From contig JAHABX010000008.1 of the NCBI GenBank assembly GCA_018376135.1, positions 55,720 to 119,719 of the forward strand: DNA of 64,000 bases, read 5' to 3'. Under the pieces are notes generated by a model. It was not told where the DNA came from. It worked only from the letters and a program-made list of their open reading frames with translations, and did not search any database. Of the stretch, positions 54,380 through 62,375 are shown piece after piece. The position numbers and the translations under genes are program-made. Numbering within the stretch: the first letter of the stretch is position 1; each line of letters opens with the position of its first letter. The stretch comes from Clostridiales bacterium (GTDB taxonomy: Bacteria > Bacillota > Clostridia > Lachnospirales > Lachnospiraceae).

Positions 54380-55696
54380 ATGGCTACTTTAACTTTTAAG
54401 GGTGGTGTGCATCCTTATGATGGCAAAGATTTATCGAAAGATAAGCCGGTCGTTCCTTATTTGCCAAAAGGAGATCTGGTCTATCCGCTTTCCCAGCACA
54501 TCGGTGCTCCTGCATCTCCGATCGTTGCAAAGGGTGACCGTGTTCTGGTGGGGCAGAAGATTGCAGAAGCGGGCGGATTCGTATCTTCACCGGTTTATGC
54601 GTCCGTGTCCGGTACTGTCAAGGCAATCGAGCCACGTTTTGTATCGACCGGAGCAAAGGTCAATTCCATTATCGTTGAAAATGACGGATTATACGAGGAG
54701 GCTCCGGGGCTTCCCATTAAACCGTTTGATGAAATGACGAGAGAGGATATTATTCAGATCATCAAAGAGTCCGGTGTTGTTGGTATGGGTGGTGCAGGAT
54801 TCCCGACTCATGTGAAGCTTTCTCCCAAGGAACCGGATAAGATCGATGCGGTTCTTGTGAACTGTGCGGAATGTGAGCCTTATCTGACCAGTGACTATCG
54901 GATCATGGTGGAGCGTCCGGAGAAGATCATCGGCGGTCTGAAGGTGGTGCTGGAGCTGTTCGACAATGCTGCAGGCTATATCTGTATTGAGGATAATAAG
55001 CCGGAGGCGATCACCATCATGCAGAAGGCATGTGAGAATGAAAGCCGGATTCAGGTCAGGGTATTGAAGACCAAATATCCGCAGGGTGCGGAGCGTATGC
55101 TGATCCATGCGGTAATGGGAAGAGACCTGAACTCTACCATGCTCCCTGCAGATCTTGGGTGTGTGGTCGATAACTGTGATACGATCACTTCTATTTATGA
55201 TGCGGTGATTCTTGGAAAGCCGCTTATTTCCCGCGTGGTAACGATCTCCGGCGATGCCATTGCTGCTCCGGGTAACTTTGAGTGCAGAATGGGCACCAAT
55301 GTGGCTGAGCTGATCGAAGAAGCAGGCGGTTTTAAGGGACAGGAGAGAAAGGTGATCTCCGGCGGACCTATGATGGGATTTGCCATGTTTGATCTGAATG
55401 TTCCTACTACGAAGACCACATCTGCCATCACATCTCTTTTACAGGATGCGGTGTCAGAGTCTCCGACCACTGCATGCATCAACTGCGGACGCTGCGTGAC
55501 TGCCTGTGATGAAGGTCTGATTCCGGCAAGGCTGGCTCAGTTCTCTGAGAAGTTTGATTTGGATTCTTTCCAGAAATGGCATGGTATGGAATGCGTGGAG
55601 TGCGGCTGCTGCAGCTATGTCTGTCCGGCAAAGAGACCGCTGGCGCAGATGATCAAGAATGTAAGACGTATGGTCATGGCGAACAGGAAGAAGTAA
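54380..55696 (+). CDS. rnfC: Rnf electron transport complex subunit C
   Basis: 438 residues. Gly-rich NADH/FMN region (GVVGMGGAGFPTHVKLSP, about 131-148), AECEPYLTSDYRIM, and two [4Fe-4S] motifs near the C-terminus: CINCGRCVTAC and CVECGCCSYVCPAKRPL. Peripheral subunit that passes electrons to NAD+. First gene of rnfCDGEAB, the clostridial order. AAGAGGG precedes the ATG. Together with RnfB it couples ferredoxin oxidation to ion export. Confidence 0.97.
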   Translation: MATLTFKGGVHPYDGKDLSKDKPVVPYLPKGDLVYPLSQHIGAPASPIVAKGDRVLVGQKIAEAGGFVSSPVYASVSGTVKAIEPRFVSTGAKVNSIIVENDGLYEEAPGLPIKPFDEMTREDIIQIIKESGVVGMGGAGFPTHVKLSPKEPDKIDAVLVNCAECEPYLTSDYRIMVERPEKIIGGLKVVLELFDNAAGYICIEDNKPEAITIMQKACENESRIQVRVLKTKYPQGAERMLIHAVMGRDLNSTMLPADLGCVVDNCDTITSIYDAVILGKPLISRVVTISGDAIAAPGNFECRMGTNVAELIEEAGGFKGQERKVISGGPMMGFAMFDLNVPTTKTTSAITSLLQDAVSESPTTACINCGRCVTACDEGLIPARLAQFSEKFDLDSFQKWHGMECVECGCCSYVCPAKRPLAQMIKNVRRMVMANRKK

Positions 55697-55723
55697 AAAA
55701 TAACATAGAAAGAGGTGAGTCGT

Positions 55724-56665
55724 GTGAGTGACTTGAGAAACGTATCTTCATCACCACATATTAGAGATAAGAGGACCAGTTCCAATATCATGCTGGATGT
55801 GGCAATTGCATTGCTGCCGGCATCCTTGTACGGAGTATGGCATTTCGGAATGAAAGCCCTGATGCTGATTCTGGTCACGATTGCAGCCTGTGTTGCGACC
55901 GAGTACATATATGAAAAACTGATGCACAAGCCTGTTACAATTATGGATTTCAGTGCAGTTGTCACCGGACTTCTGCTTGCTTTGAACCTTCCGGTAAGCG
56001 CGACCTGGTGGATGGCAGTGCTGGGCGGTGTGTTCGCGATTCTGATCGTTAAGCAGCTTTTCGGCGGTCTGGGACAGAATTTTATGAACCCGGCACTGGC
56101 GGCAAGATGCTTCCTGCTGATTTCCTTTGCAGGGAGAATGACAGACTTTACTTATGATACCTTTACCGGAGCAACCCCGCTGGCACAGCTCAAAGCAGGG
56201 GAAAGCGTGGATGTATACCAGATGGTGATCGGTAATACGGCAGGTACGATCGGAGAGACTTCTGTGATCTGTATTCTGCTTGGTGCGGCATATCTCCTCT
56301 GGAGAGGTGTGATCGACCTTAAAATCCCGGGAACCTATCTTCTGACCTTCGCAGTCTTCATGCTGTTGTTCGGCGGACATGGCTTTGACGGCACCTATCT
56401 GGCGGCACAGCTGGCCGGCGGCGGTCTGATGCTTGGTGCATGGTTCATGGCGACCGATTATGTGACCAGCCCCATTACTCCTGCAGGACAGATCGTATAC
56501 GGTGTGGTTCTGGGTGTACTGACCGGTATTTTCCGCTGCTTTGGCGCATCTGCAGAGGGTGTGTCCTATGCGATCATCTTCTCCAACCTTCTGGTACCGC
56601 TGATCGAAAAGGTTACCATTCCTATGGCATTTGGTAAAACAAAAGCAAAAGGGGGTAAGAAGTAA
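55724..56665 (+). CDS. rnfD: Rnf electron transport complex subunit D
   Basis: 313 residues, nine or so membrane helices. The FMN-attachment motif TGATPLA (Thr of the SGAT type) lies at about residues 151-157, and MNPALAARCFLL precedes it. GTG 55724 is favoured because AGAGGTGA lies 5 bases upstream; GTG 55715 sits inside that site. Its stop overlaps the rnfG start by one base. Confidence 0.95.
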   Translation: MSDLRNVSSSPHIRDKRTSSNIMLDVAIALLPASLYGVWHFGMKALMLILVTIAACVATEYIYEKLMHKPVTIMDFSAVVTGLLLALNLPVSATWWMAVLGGVFAILIVKQLFGGLGQNFMNPALAARCFLLISFAGRMTDFTYDTFTGATPLAQLKAGESVDVYQMVIGNTAGTIGETSVICILLGAAYLLWRGVIDLKIPGTYLLTFAVFMLLFGGHGFDGTYLAAQLAGGGLMLGAWFMATDYVTSPITPAGQIVYGVVLGVLTGIFRCFGASAEGVSYAIIFSNLLVPLIEKVTIPMAFGKTKAKGGKK

Positions 56666-57252
56666 TGAATAAAATTATCAAAAACACCCTGATCCTGATG
56701 GGAATCACACTGGTATCCGGACTTCTTCTGGGCGCTGTCTATGAGCTGACGAAGGCGCCCATCGCAGAGCAGGAAGCCCTTGCAAAGCAAAAGGCTTATG
56801 CGGAAGTATTTCCGGAAGCAGCTGAGTTTAAAACAGTAGAGGATATAGAGGAGGCTGTGGTCTATCTGACAGCCAATGGAACCCAGCAGCTTAATGAAGT
56901 GGCGGAGGCATGTGATGCGTCCGGCAATGTGCTGGGGCATGTGTTCAATATCACGACACCGGAAGGCTATGGCGGAGATATCCAGCTTACCGTAGGTATT
57001 ACCAATGATAAGACGATCCTTGGCGTTTCCTTCCTGTCTCTCAGCGAGACCGCGGGTCTTGGTATGAATGCGGATACAGATGAGTGGAAATCCCAGTTTG
57101 CGGGGATCCAGGCGGATGAGGTCATCTACACCAAATCCGGAAAAGCAGCTCCGAATGAGATCGATGCGATCAGCAGTGCAACGATCACCACAAAGGCAAT
57201 TACAGGTGCGGTCAATGCAGCACTTGATCTTGCCGGTCATTATGCAGAGTAA
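56665..57252 (+). CDS. rnfG: Rnf electron transport complex subunit G
   Basis: 195 residues. One N-terminal membrane helix (about 8-27) and an FMN-binding domain with the covalent-flavin motif SSATITT (about 172-178; Thr carries FMN in characterised RnfG). The LSLSETAGLGMNAD segment is the other conserved block. It faces the outside of the membrane and carries electrons between RnfD and the other subunits. Confidence 0.95.
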   Translation: MNKIIKNTLILMGITLVSGLLLGAVYELTKAPIAEQEALAKQKAYAEVFPEAAEFKTVEDIEEAVVYLTANGTQQLNEVAEACDASGNVLGHVFNITTPEGYGGDIQLTVGITNDKTILGVSFLSLSETAGLGMNADTDEWKSQFAGIQADEVIYTKSGKAAPNEIDAISSATITTKAITGAVNAALDLAGHYAE

Positions 57253-57264
57253 GGAGGGAGCGCT

Positions 57265-57954
57265 ATGAAATCAAATACACCGGCAGAACGTTTATTTAAC
57301 GGCATTATAAAAGAAAATCCGACCTTTGTTCTGATGCTCGGTATGTGTCCGACTCTGGCAGTGACTACGAGTGCCATCAACGGACTTGGTATGGGACTTA
57401 CGACCATGGTCATTCTCGCATTGTCCAATATGATGATCTCCATGCTTCGTAAGATCATTCCGGACGATGTACGTGTTCCGGCATTTATCGTGATTGTTGC
57501 ATCCTTCGTAACGATCGTACAGTTTTTGCTTCAGGCATATATTCCTTCTCTGAATGACAGTCTTGGACTTTACATTCCGCTGATTGTTGTAAACTGTATC
57601 ATCCTGGGACGTGCCGAGGCGTATGCATCCAAGAATCCGGTGATTCCGTCCCTGTTCGATGGTATTGGTATGGGACTTGGATTTACGGTTGGTCTGACCA
57701 GTATCGGTATTGTCCGCGAGCTGATCGGCGCAGGAGAGATCTTCGGCGCACATGTGCTCCCGGCATCCTATGAGCCTGTATCCATCTTTGTCATGGCGCC
57801 TGGTGCATTCTTTGTTCTGGCTCTTCTGACCGGTATCCAGAATAAAGTAAAGCTGAACATGGCGAAGAAGGGCAAAGACACATCCAAGATTCAGAGCGGA
57901 TGTAATTCAGACTGTGCTTCCTGTGCTGCAAAGTGCGGAAGTGCAAAGGAATAG
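57265..57954 (+). CDS. rnfE: Rnf electron transport complex subunit E
   Basis: 229 residues, six membrane helices; LGMCPTLAVTTSAINGLGMG and NCIILGRAEAYASKN are the conserved blocks holding the membrane cysteines that bind Fe-S with RnfA. Unusually there is a Cys-rich tail (CNSDCASCAAKC, about 212-223) not needed for the known membrane cluster. GGAGG lies 8 bases upstream. Part of rnfCDGEAB. Confidence 0.95.
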   Translation: MKSNTPAERLFNGIIKENPTFVLMLGMCPTLAVTTSAINGLGMGLTTMVILALSNMMISMLRKIIPDDVRVPAFIVIVASFVTIVQFLLQAYIPSLNDSLGLYIPLIVVNCIILGRAEAYASKNPVIPSLFDGIGMGLGFTVGLTSIGIVRELIGAGEIFGAHVLPASYEPVSIFVMAPGAFFVLALLTGIQNKVKLNMAKKGKDTSKIQSGCNSDCASCAAKCGSAKE

Positions 57955-57968
57955 GGAGGTAGAGACGA

Positions 57969-58544
57969 ATGAAAGAATTATTGATGATTGCCATCGGTTC
58001 TGCCCTGGTAAATAACGTCGTACTGAGCCAGTTCCTTGGAATCTGTCCATTCCTTGGTGTATCCAAGAAAGTAGAGACGGCTGCAGGTATGGGCGGTGCG
58101 GTTATCTTTGTTATTACGCTGGCATCCTTTGTGACCAGCATCCTGTATAAGGTACTTCTGGTATCTACGCATACGGAATACTTACAGACCATCGTATTTA
58201 TTCTGGTCATTGCCTGTCTGGTTCAGTTTGTGGAAATGTTCTTAAAGAAGAGCATGCCTTCTCTGTATCAGGCGCTGGGTGTATATCTTCCGCTGATCAC
58301 CACCAACTGTGCAGTTCTTGGTGTGGCGCTGACCAATGTACAGAATGATTATGGCATTCTGGCAAGTACCGTGAATGGATTTGCGGTGGCTTCCGGTTTT
58401 ACCATTTCCATCATTCTGCTGGCAGGTATCCGTGAGAAGCTGGAGTACAGTGACATTTCCCCGGCACTGAAGGGTTCCCCGATCGTATTGGTGACCGCTG
58501 GGCTGATGGCAATCGCATTCTGCGGATTTTCAGGTATTATCTAA
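57969..58544 (+). CDS. rnfA: Rnf electron transport complex subunit A
   Basis: 191 residues, six membrane helices, homologous to RnfE in inverted topology. NNVVLSQFLGICPFLGVSKK and TTNCAVLGVALTN hold the conserved cysteines. GGGAGG precedes ATG 57969 by about 8 bases. RnfA and RnfE together form the ion channel core with a shared iron-sulfur centre. Confidence 0.96.
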   Translation: MKELLMIAIGSALVNNVVLSQFLGICPFLGVSKKVETAAGMGGAVIFVITLASFVTSILYKVLLVSTHTEYLQTIVFILVIACLVQFVEMFLKKSMPSLYQALGVYLPLITTNCAVLGVALTNVQNDYGILASTVNGFAVASGFTISIILLAGIREKLEYSDISPALKGSPIVLVTAGLMAIAFCGFSGII

Positions 58545-58556
58545 GGAGGTAGGACA

Positions 58557-59348
58557 ATGAGCATAACAGGAATCATTATCGCTACGGTTATCGTAGGCGG
58601 TGTGGGTATTTTCATTGGACTGTTCCTTGGGGCAGCCGGTGAGAAATTTGCAGTAGAAGTAGATGAAAAGGAGATCGCAGTCAGAGAAGAGCTTCCGGGC
58701 AATAACTGCGGAGGCTGCGGATATGCAGGCTGTGACGGTCTTGCCGCTGCAATCGCCAGGGGCGAAGCTCCGGTCAATGGATGTCCGGTGGGCGGTGATC
58801 CGGTAGGTAAGAGAATTGCAGCGATCATGGGAGTGGAAGCGGCAGAAGGTGTCCGCAAAGTGGCATTTGTAAAATGTGCGGGAACCTGTGGAATCGCACC
58901 TAAGAACTATGAGTATACAGGAGCCGAGGACTGTCGTTTCGTCAATATGATGCAGAATGGCGGAGATAAGGTGTGTACTTATGGATGCCTTGGTTACGGC
59001 TCCTGTGTGAAGGAGTGTCCTTTCGATGCAATTCATATTGTGGACGGAGTCGCAGTAGTAGATACAGATGCATGCAAAGCCTGCGGCAAATGCGTGGCAG
59101 CATGTCCGAAGAAGCTGATTGAGCTTGTTCCTGTGGAAGGGGTTTCCTATGTACAGTGTAACTCCAAAGACAAAGGAAAAGATGTCATGAAGGCATGTAA
59201 AGCAGGCTGTATCGGCTGTATGAAGTGTGTAAAGACCTGCGAGGCGGGCGCAATTACCGTGGAAGGCAACGTGGCTCATATTGATTATGAGAAATGTACC
59301 GGATGCGGCAAATGTAAAGAAGAATGCCCGAGAAAGATCATTAAATAA
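58557..59348 (+). CDS. rnfB: Rnf electron transport complex subunit B
   Basis: 263 residues. One N-terminal membrane helix (about 4-24), a [4Fe-4S] motif NNCGGCGYAGCDGL...GCPVGG, and then ferredoxin-type clusters: GCLGYGSCVKECPFDAI, DACKACGKCVAACPKKL, GCIGCMKCVKTCEAGAI and KCTGCGKCKEECPRK. Accepts electrons from reduced ferredoxin and feeds the pump. Last gene; a strong terminator follows. Confidence 0.97.
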   Translation: MSITGIIIATVIVGGVGIFIGLFLGAAGEKFAVEVDEKEIAVREELPGNNCGGCGYAGCDGLAAAIARGEAPVNGCPVGGDPVGKRIAAIMGVEAAEGVRKVAFVKCAGTCGIAPKNYEYTGAEDCRFVNMMQNGGDKVCTYGCLGYGSCVKECPFDAIHIVDGVAVVDTDACKACGKCVAACPKKLIELVPVEGVSYVQCNSKDKGKDVMKACKAGCIGCMKCVKTCEAGAITVEGNVAHIDYEKCTGCGKCKEECPRKIIK

Positions 59349-59355
59349 GAGAAAC

Positions 59356-59397
59356 GAAAAGAAAGAGAAGTCAGGTAAACGGCTTCTCTTTCTTTTC
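59356..59397 (+). terminator. Terminator after rnfB
   Basis: A perfect 15-bp stem GAAAAGAAAGAGAAG/CTTCTCTTTCTTTTC. The right arm is itself U-rich. Confidence 0.85.
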
Positions 59398-59434
59398 TGC
59401 CAAAGCGTTTATGATAAATCCGGTTTAAAGTCTC

Positions 59435-59463
59435 TTGAAGAAGAAAGGGGATTATGTTACACT
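59435..59463 (+). promoter_or_regulatory. Promoter of the DUF554 gene
   Basis: TTGAAG (59435-59440), 17 bases, TACACT (59458-59463). Confidence 0.55.
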
Positions 59464-59494
59464 AATGTGAAAAAGTGTGAAAGAGAGAGACAAG

Positions 59495-60172
59495 ATGATA
59501 GGTACAATTGTAAATACATGCACCATTCTGGCAGGCAGCCTGATTGGAAGTATTTTTAAGAAAGGGATTCAGGAAAAGCAGCAGACTGCGCTGTACACAG
59601 CCATGGGACTGGCGGCAACAGGGCTTGGCATCAATGCGGTGGTCCAGAATATGCCCAAAAGTAATTATCCGGTGCTTTTTATTGTGAGTCTGGCGCTGGG
59701 AAGTCTGATCGGAACCATGATCGACCTGGACAGGCAGTTTCAGCAGCTGACGGAGAAGCTGTCCGTGGGACAGCTCAGCAAAGGACTTTCCACCGGGATT
59801 CTTTTATTCTGTATTGGAACCCTGTCCATATTGGGACCGATCCAGAGTGCCCTGAACGGAGACCATACTTATCTGTTTACCAATGCCACACTGGATTTTG
59901 TAACTTCTATGGTGCTTGCTTCTACTTACGGGATCGGAATGGTTCTGACCGCAGGCGTTCTGTTCTGCTGGCAGGGACTGATCTATGTGTGTGCACTGAT
60001 GCTGGGGAATTTTATGACGACGGATATGATGACGGAGCTGTCCATCGTAGGAGGATTTTTGATCGCAAGTTCCGGACTCTCTATTTTAAATATTAAGGAT
60101 TGTAAGACCATGAATATGCTTCCGGCGCTGGTGGTTCCAATCCTGTTCTGCTGGGTGATGGGGCTGTTCTGA
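59495..60172 (+). CDS. DUF554-family membrane protein
   Basis: 225 residues with six or seven membrane helices. The start IGTIVNTCTILAGSLIGSIFKKG and the later blocks GFVTSMVLASTYGIGM-like (DFVTSMVLASTYGIGMVL) and GGFLIASSGLSILNIK match the YdfK/YqgA family (DUF554), whose members are inner-membrane proteins of unknown function. GAGAGAGAC lies just before ATG 59495. Confidence 0.88.
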   Translation: MIGTIVNTCTILAGSLIGSIFKKGIQEKQQTALYTAMGLAATGLGINAVVQNMPKSNYPVLFIVSLALGSLIGTMIDLDRQFQQLTEKLSVGQLSKGLSTGILLFCIGTLSILGPIQSALNGDHTYLFTNATLDFVTSMVLASTYGIGMVLTAGVLFCWQGLIYVCALMLGNFMTTDMMTELSIVGGFLIASSGLSILNIKDCKTMNMLPALVVPILFCWVMGLF

Positions 60173-60189
60173 AAAGGGGGATTTCGTAA

Positions 60190-60270
60190 GACAGAATATC
60201 CAAGATCCTGCTGCTGGCAGAGGGTAGGAAGATCAAGGATCCAAGTATTCTGAACCAGATCCGGGGGTAA
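60190..60270 (+). pseudogene. Remnant of an unknown coding sequence
   Basis: A 26-codon open stretch (DRISKILLLAEGRKIKDPSI...) reads like the C-terminal end of a protein but directly follows a stop codon and has no start. It sits between the DUF554 gene and the broken HEAT-repeat gene. Confidence 0.35.
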
Positions 60271-60275
60271 AAAGG

Positions 60276-61000
60276 ATGCAGACTTATGAGGGAATAATTA
60301 TAAAAGCCATACAGGAACTTGAAGGCGGAGATATCTCCGCCCTGAGGACCGTATACAGCGCTTTTGCACAAAAGAAACCGGAACTTATGATAAGAGCGGC
60401 ATCTGCCATTCGGAAGACCTTGGAGGGCTGTCCCGTCAGTCAGATGGTAAAGCTCTATGAACTTTCCATCCCAACGGTTATTTTCGACAGAGGTGCATGA
60501 GTCCACTCAGCAAATTGTCAGGAGTGATGCCATATCTGTGTCTTTTTGCCAATGATTGGGTGATTCCGGTCAGAGAAGAGGCTTTCTGTGTTCTGGAAGA
60601 ATATGTGGAAACATGCAGTGTGGAGGATCTGATAGAGAGTCTGCCTGCGATGGACAGGCTGGATCATATCTGAGGGAGGAAAAGCTGTCCTGTGGGAAAG
60701 AACTCCTGATCCGGGAAATACTGTCTCATCCGGAATGTACGCTGCAGCGTGCAGAATTCTATTTGAAAAATAAAAGTGCAGTCATTCGCAGAAGGGCGTT
60801 AGAGTATAAGTATGAACATATCAAAGGAAGCTGGGAAGGACTGGAAGAGCTGCTGCTGGACAGCAGCCGTGGTATCCGGGAATATGCAGCTTATATTCTG
60901 AGCAGACATGGTGATCTGAATATTCGGGAATATTATTTTGCACATTTGGCGGATGAGAATCCGGAGTTTCCCATAGTTAAAGATACTAAACATAACAACA
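60276..61000 (+). pseudogene. Frameshifted HEAT-repeat-like gene
   Basis: Three consecutive pieces in three frames read as one helical-repeat protein: 60276-60500 (74 residues, ending ...ELSIPTVIFDRGA), 60497-60673 (58 residues, from ATG 60497, ...LIESLPAMDRLDHI) and then a continuation from about 60671 (LREEKLSCGKELLIREIL...REYAAYILSRHGDLNIREYYF) to about 60990. The junctions need one-base shifts near 60497 and 60668. Pairs of helices such as VIRRRALEYKYEHIKGSWEGLEELL resemble HEAT repeats. The end is lost where the sequence style changes. It could be true decay or sequencing errors. Confidence 0.6.
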
Positions 61001-61074
61001 TCACGCTTATACGTATTTGCCTGCTACTGTATTTTCTCTTGTATTTTATTACTGACTTTGTTTCCTGCAAAGTA

Positions 61075-61112
61075 AAGCGCCATCAGACTGTTTTGACAAT
61101 CTGGTGGCGCTT
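61075..61112 (-). terminator. Terminator of the Rrf2 regulator gene
   Basis: A 13-bp stem AAGCGCCATCAGA/TCTGGTGGCGCTT (one G-U). Read on the minus strand it is followed by TACTTTG after the CTTT of the stem, suiting the convergent minus-strand gene. Confidence 0.7.
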
Positions 61113-61140
61113 GGTCGTTTCCTAATATAGTAAAAAGCTA

Positions 61141-61566
61141 TCACATGAGTATGTTGTTCATATCGTCGATTAAATCTTGCAAAGTAATGGATTTCATCTT
61201 TTCCCGCATTACCTCCCGTATAGCGAAGAGTTTGTTATCCAATACCGCGTGAACATTCTTTCCAACAGGACATTCCGGGTTCGGATTTTCGTGAAAATGG
61301 AATAATGCTTCCTCTTTCTCAACAGCGTCAAATACATCCAACAAAGTAATGTCCTTTGGTTCTTTCACAAGGGAAGCTCCGCCTTCCCCGGCCTTTACCG
61401 TAACAAGCCCGGCAGCTTTCAGCTGTCCCAGAGTATTGCGTATAATGACGGGATTTACATTTACACTTCCGGCAAGGAAGGCGGATGTTGTCTTTTCCTT
61501 GCCCTCAAATTCCACGATTGCCAGCAATATGTGTACCGCAATCGGAAGCCTTGAAGAAAATTGCAT
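61141..61566 (-). CDS. Rrf2-family transcriptional regulator
   Basis: 141 residues. Winged helix (about 5-75: TSAFLAGSVNVNPVIIRNTLGQLKAAGLVTVKAGEGGASL) with the Rrf2 wing, and a C-terminal helix. Only one cysteine is present, in NPECPVGKNVH, so it is not an IscR-type [2Fe-2S] sensor with three Cys; it is closer to YwnA-like members. The start at 61566 has GAGGTGA 6 bases upstream. It is divergent from the flavin protein gene and should bind the TGTAAT-N7-ATTACA sites between them. Confidence 0.85.
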   Translation of the reverse strand: MQFSSRLPIAVHILLAIVEFEGKEKTTSAFLAGSVNVNPVIIRNTLGQLKAAGLVTVKAGEGGASLVKEPKDITLLDVFDAVEKEEALFHFHENPNPECPVGKNVHAVLDNKLFAIREVMREKMKSITLQDLIDDMNNILM

Positions 61567-61589
61567 ATAGGTCACCTCACATTATTTCT

Positions 61590-61618
61590 ATTATAAACGA
61601 GGCACGCTGTAATGTCAA
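61590..61618 (-). promoter_or_regulatory. Promoter of the Rrf2 regulator gene
   Basis: On the minus strand TTGACA (61618-61613), 17 bases, TATAAT (61595-61590): full consensus. Its -35 box lies inside operator 1. Confidence 0.8.
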
Positions 61619-61706
61619 TGATTACACCACATAAAAAAGTTTCGTTGTAAGGCTTGACATTACAGCAAGAGGGTGTTATACTTTCGTTGTAATCGAAACG
61701 ATTACA
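61608..61706. promoter_or_regulatory. Three Rrf2 operators, TGTAAT-N7-ATTACA
   Basis: Operator 1 61608-61626, operator 2 61646-61664 (TGTAAG in the left arm), operator 3 61688-61706 (extended to TTGTAATCG/CGATTACAA). All have 7-base spacers. Operator 1 covers the -35 box of the regulator gene, operator 2 the -35 box of the flavin protein gene, operator 3 the start of its transcript. Confidence 0.75.
61654..61682 (+). promoter_or_regulatory. Promoter of the flavin-binding protein gene
   Basis: TTGACA (61654-61659), 17 bases, TATACT (61677-61682), overlapping operators 2 and 3. Confidence 0.8.
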
Positions 61707-61759
61707 ATTCATTCCAACGCAAATATGCAATGAAATTATAAGAAAAGGAGATCATCATT

Positions 61760-62155
61760 ATGAGCAAAGTATCTGAATTTCTGACCGAAAACCCTGTTCA
61801 GTATCTGGCTACCGTGAGCCTGGATGGCAAGGCTAAGTGCCGCCCCTTTATGTTCAGCTTCGAGAAGGACGGCAAACTGTGGTTCAACACCGGCAACTTC
61901 AAGGAAGTCTACAAGGAGTTGCAGGCGAACCCCTACGTCCAGATCAGCGTTTCCTCGCCCACCTATCAGTGGATTCGTCTCAGCGGCAAGGCTGTCTTTG
62001 TAGACGATAAGGCGATCAAGGAGGCTGCGCTGGAGAATCCCATTGTCAAGGGCAACTATCAGACTGCTGACAACCCGGCTTTTGAGGTGTTCTATCTGGA
62101 GGACGCCCACGGCGTGATCGCCGACTTCTCCGGCAATCCTCCCTATGAGTTTTAA
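61760..62155 (+). CDS. Pyridoxamine 5'-phosphate oxidase-like flavin-binding protein
   Basis: 131 residues. A split-barrel fold signature: NPVQYLATVSLDGKAKCRPFMF, KLWFNTGNFKEVYKELQANPYVQI, WIRLSGKAVFVDD. Members bind FMN or F420 and reduce small molecules; there is no B6-oxidase C-terminal motif. AAAGGAG lies 9 bases before ATG 61760. Codon use is strikingly rich in C/G third positions (AAG, AAC, GGC, CGC), unlike its neighbours, hinting at another origin. Controlled by the Rrf2 operators. Confidence 0.8.
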   Translation: MSKVSEFLTENPVQYLATVSLDGKAKCRPFMFSFEKDGKLWFNTGNFKEVYKELQANPYVQISVSSPTYQWIRLSGKAVFVDDKAIKEAALENPIVKGNYQTADNPAFEVFYLEDAHGVIADFSGNPPYEF

Positions 62156-62170
62156 GGTCAGAAGCTGACC
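62156..62170 (+). other. Short hairpin directly after the flavin protein gene
   Basis: GGTCAG-AAG-CTGACC begins at the first base after the stop codon. It has no T-run and may be an RNA-stabilising end rather than a terminator. Confidence 0.4.
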
Positions 62171-62188
62171 CAGAACCATTGTATAACA

Positions 62189-62298
62189 ATCTTCAGGGCG
62201 GGGTGAAATTCCCTATCGGCGGTATAGTCCGCGAGCCGCAAGGCATGAATCGGTGCAACTCCGATACCGACGGTTACAGTCCGGATGGAAGAAGATAC
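62189..62298 (+). ncRNA. FMN riboswitch (RFN element)
   Basis: The conserved RFN blocks are all visible: TCTTCAGGGCGGGGTGAAAT (62190-), CCCTATCGGCGGTATAGTC, CGCGAGCC, GATTCGGTGC-like GAATCGGTGCAACTCCGATACCGAC and AGTCCGGATGGAAGAAGA (to about 62296). It binds FMN and controls riboflavin uptake or synthesis genes. Confidence 0.95.
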
Positions 62299-62301
62299 TT
62301 T

Positions 62302-62337
62302 CGCCCTGGGATCATTGTATCTCAGGGCGTTCCTTTT
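62302..62337 (+). terminator. Riboswitch-controlled terminator
   Basis: CGCCCTGGGAT pairs with ATCTCAGGGCG (11 bp, one G-U), loop CATTGT, followed by TTCCTTTTT. It should form when FMN is bound, shutting off ribU. Confidence 0.88.
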
Positions 62338-62375
62338 TACATCGCAATGCCCTCCTATGGAAAAGGAGAATCATC

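Noticed and set aside
62253..62375. Extended N-terminus of RibU beginning within the riboswitch
   Set aside because: The extension would translate the RFN element and its terminator. ATG 62376 has a strong ribosome binding site.
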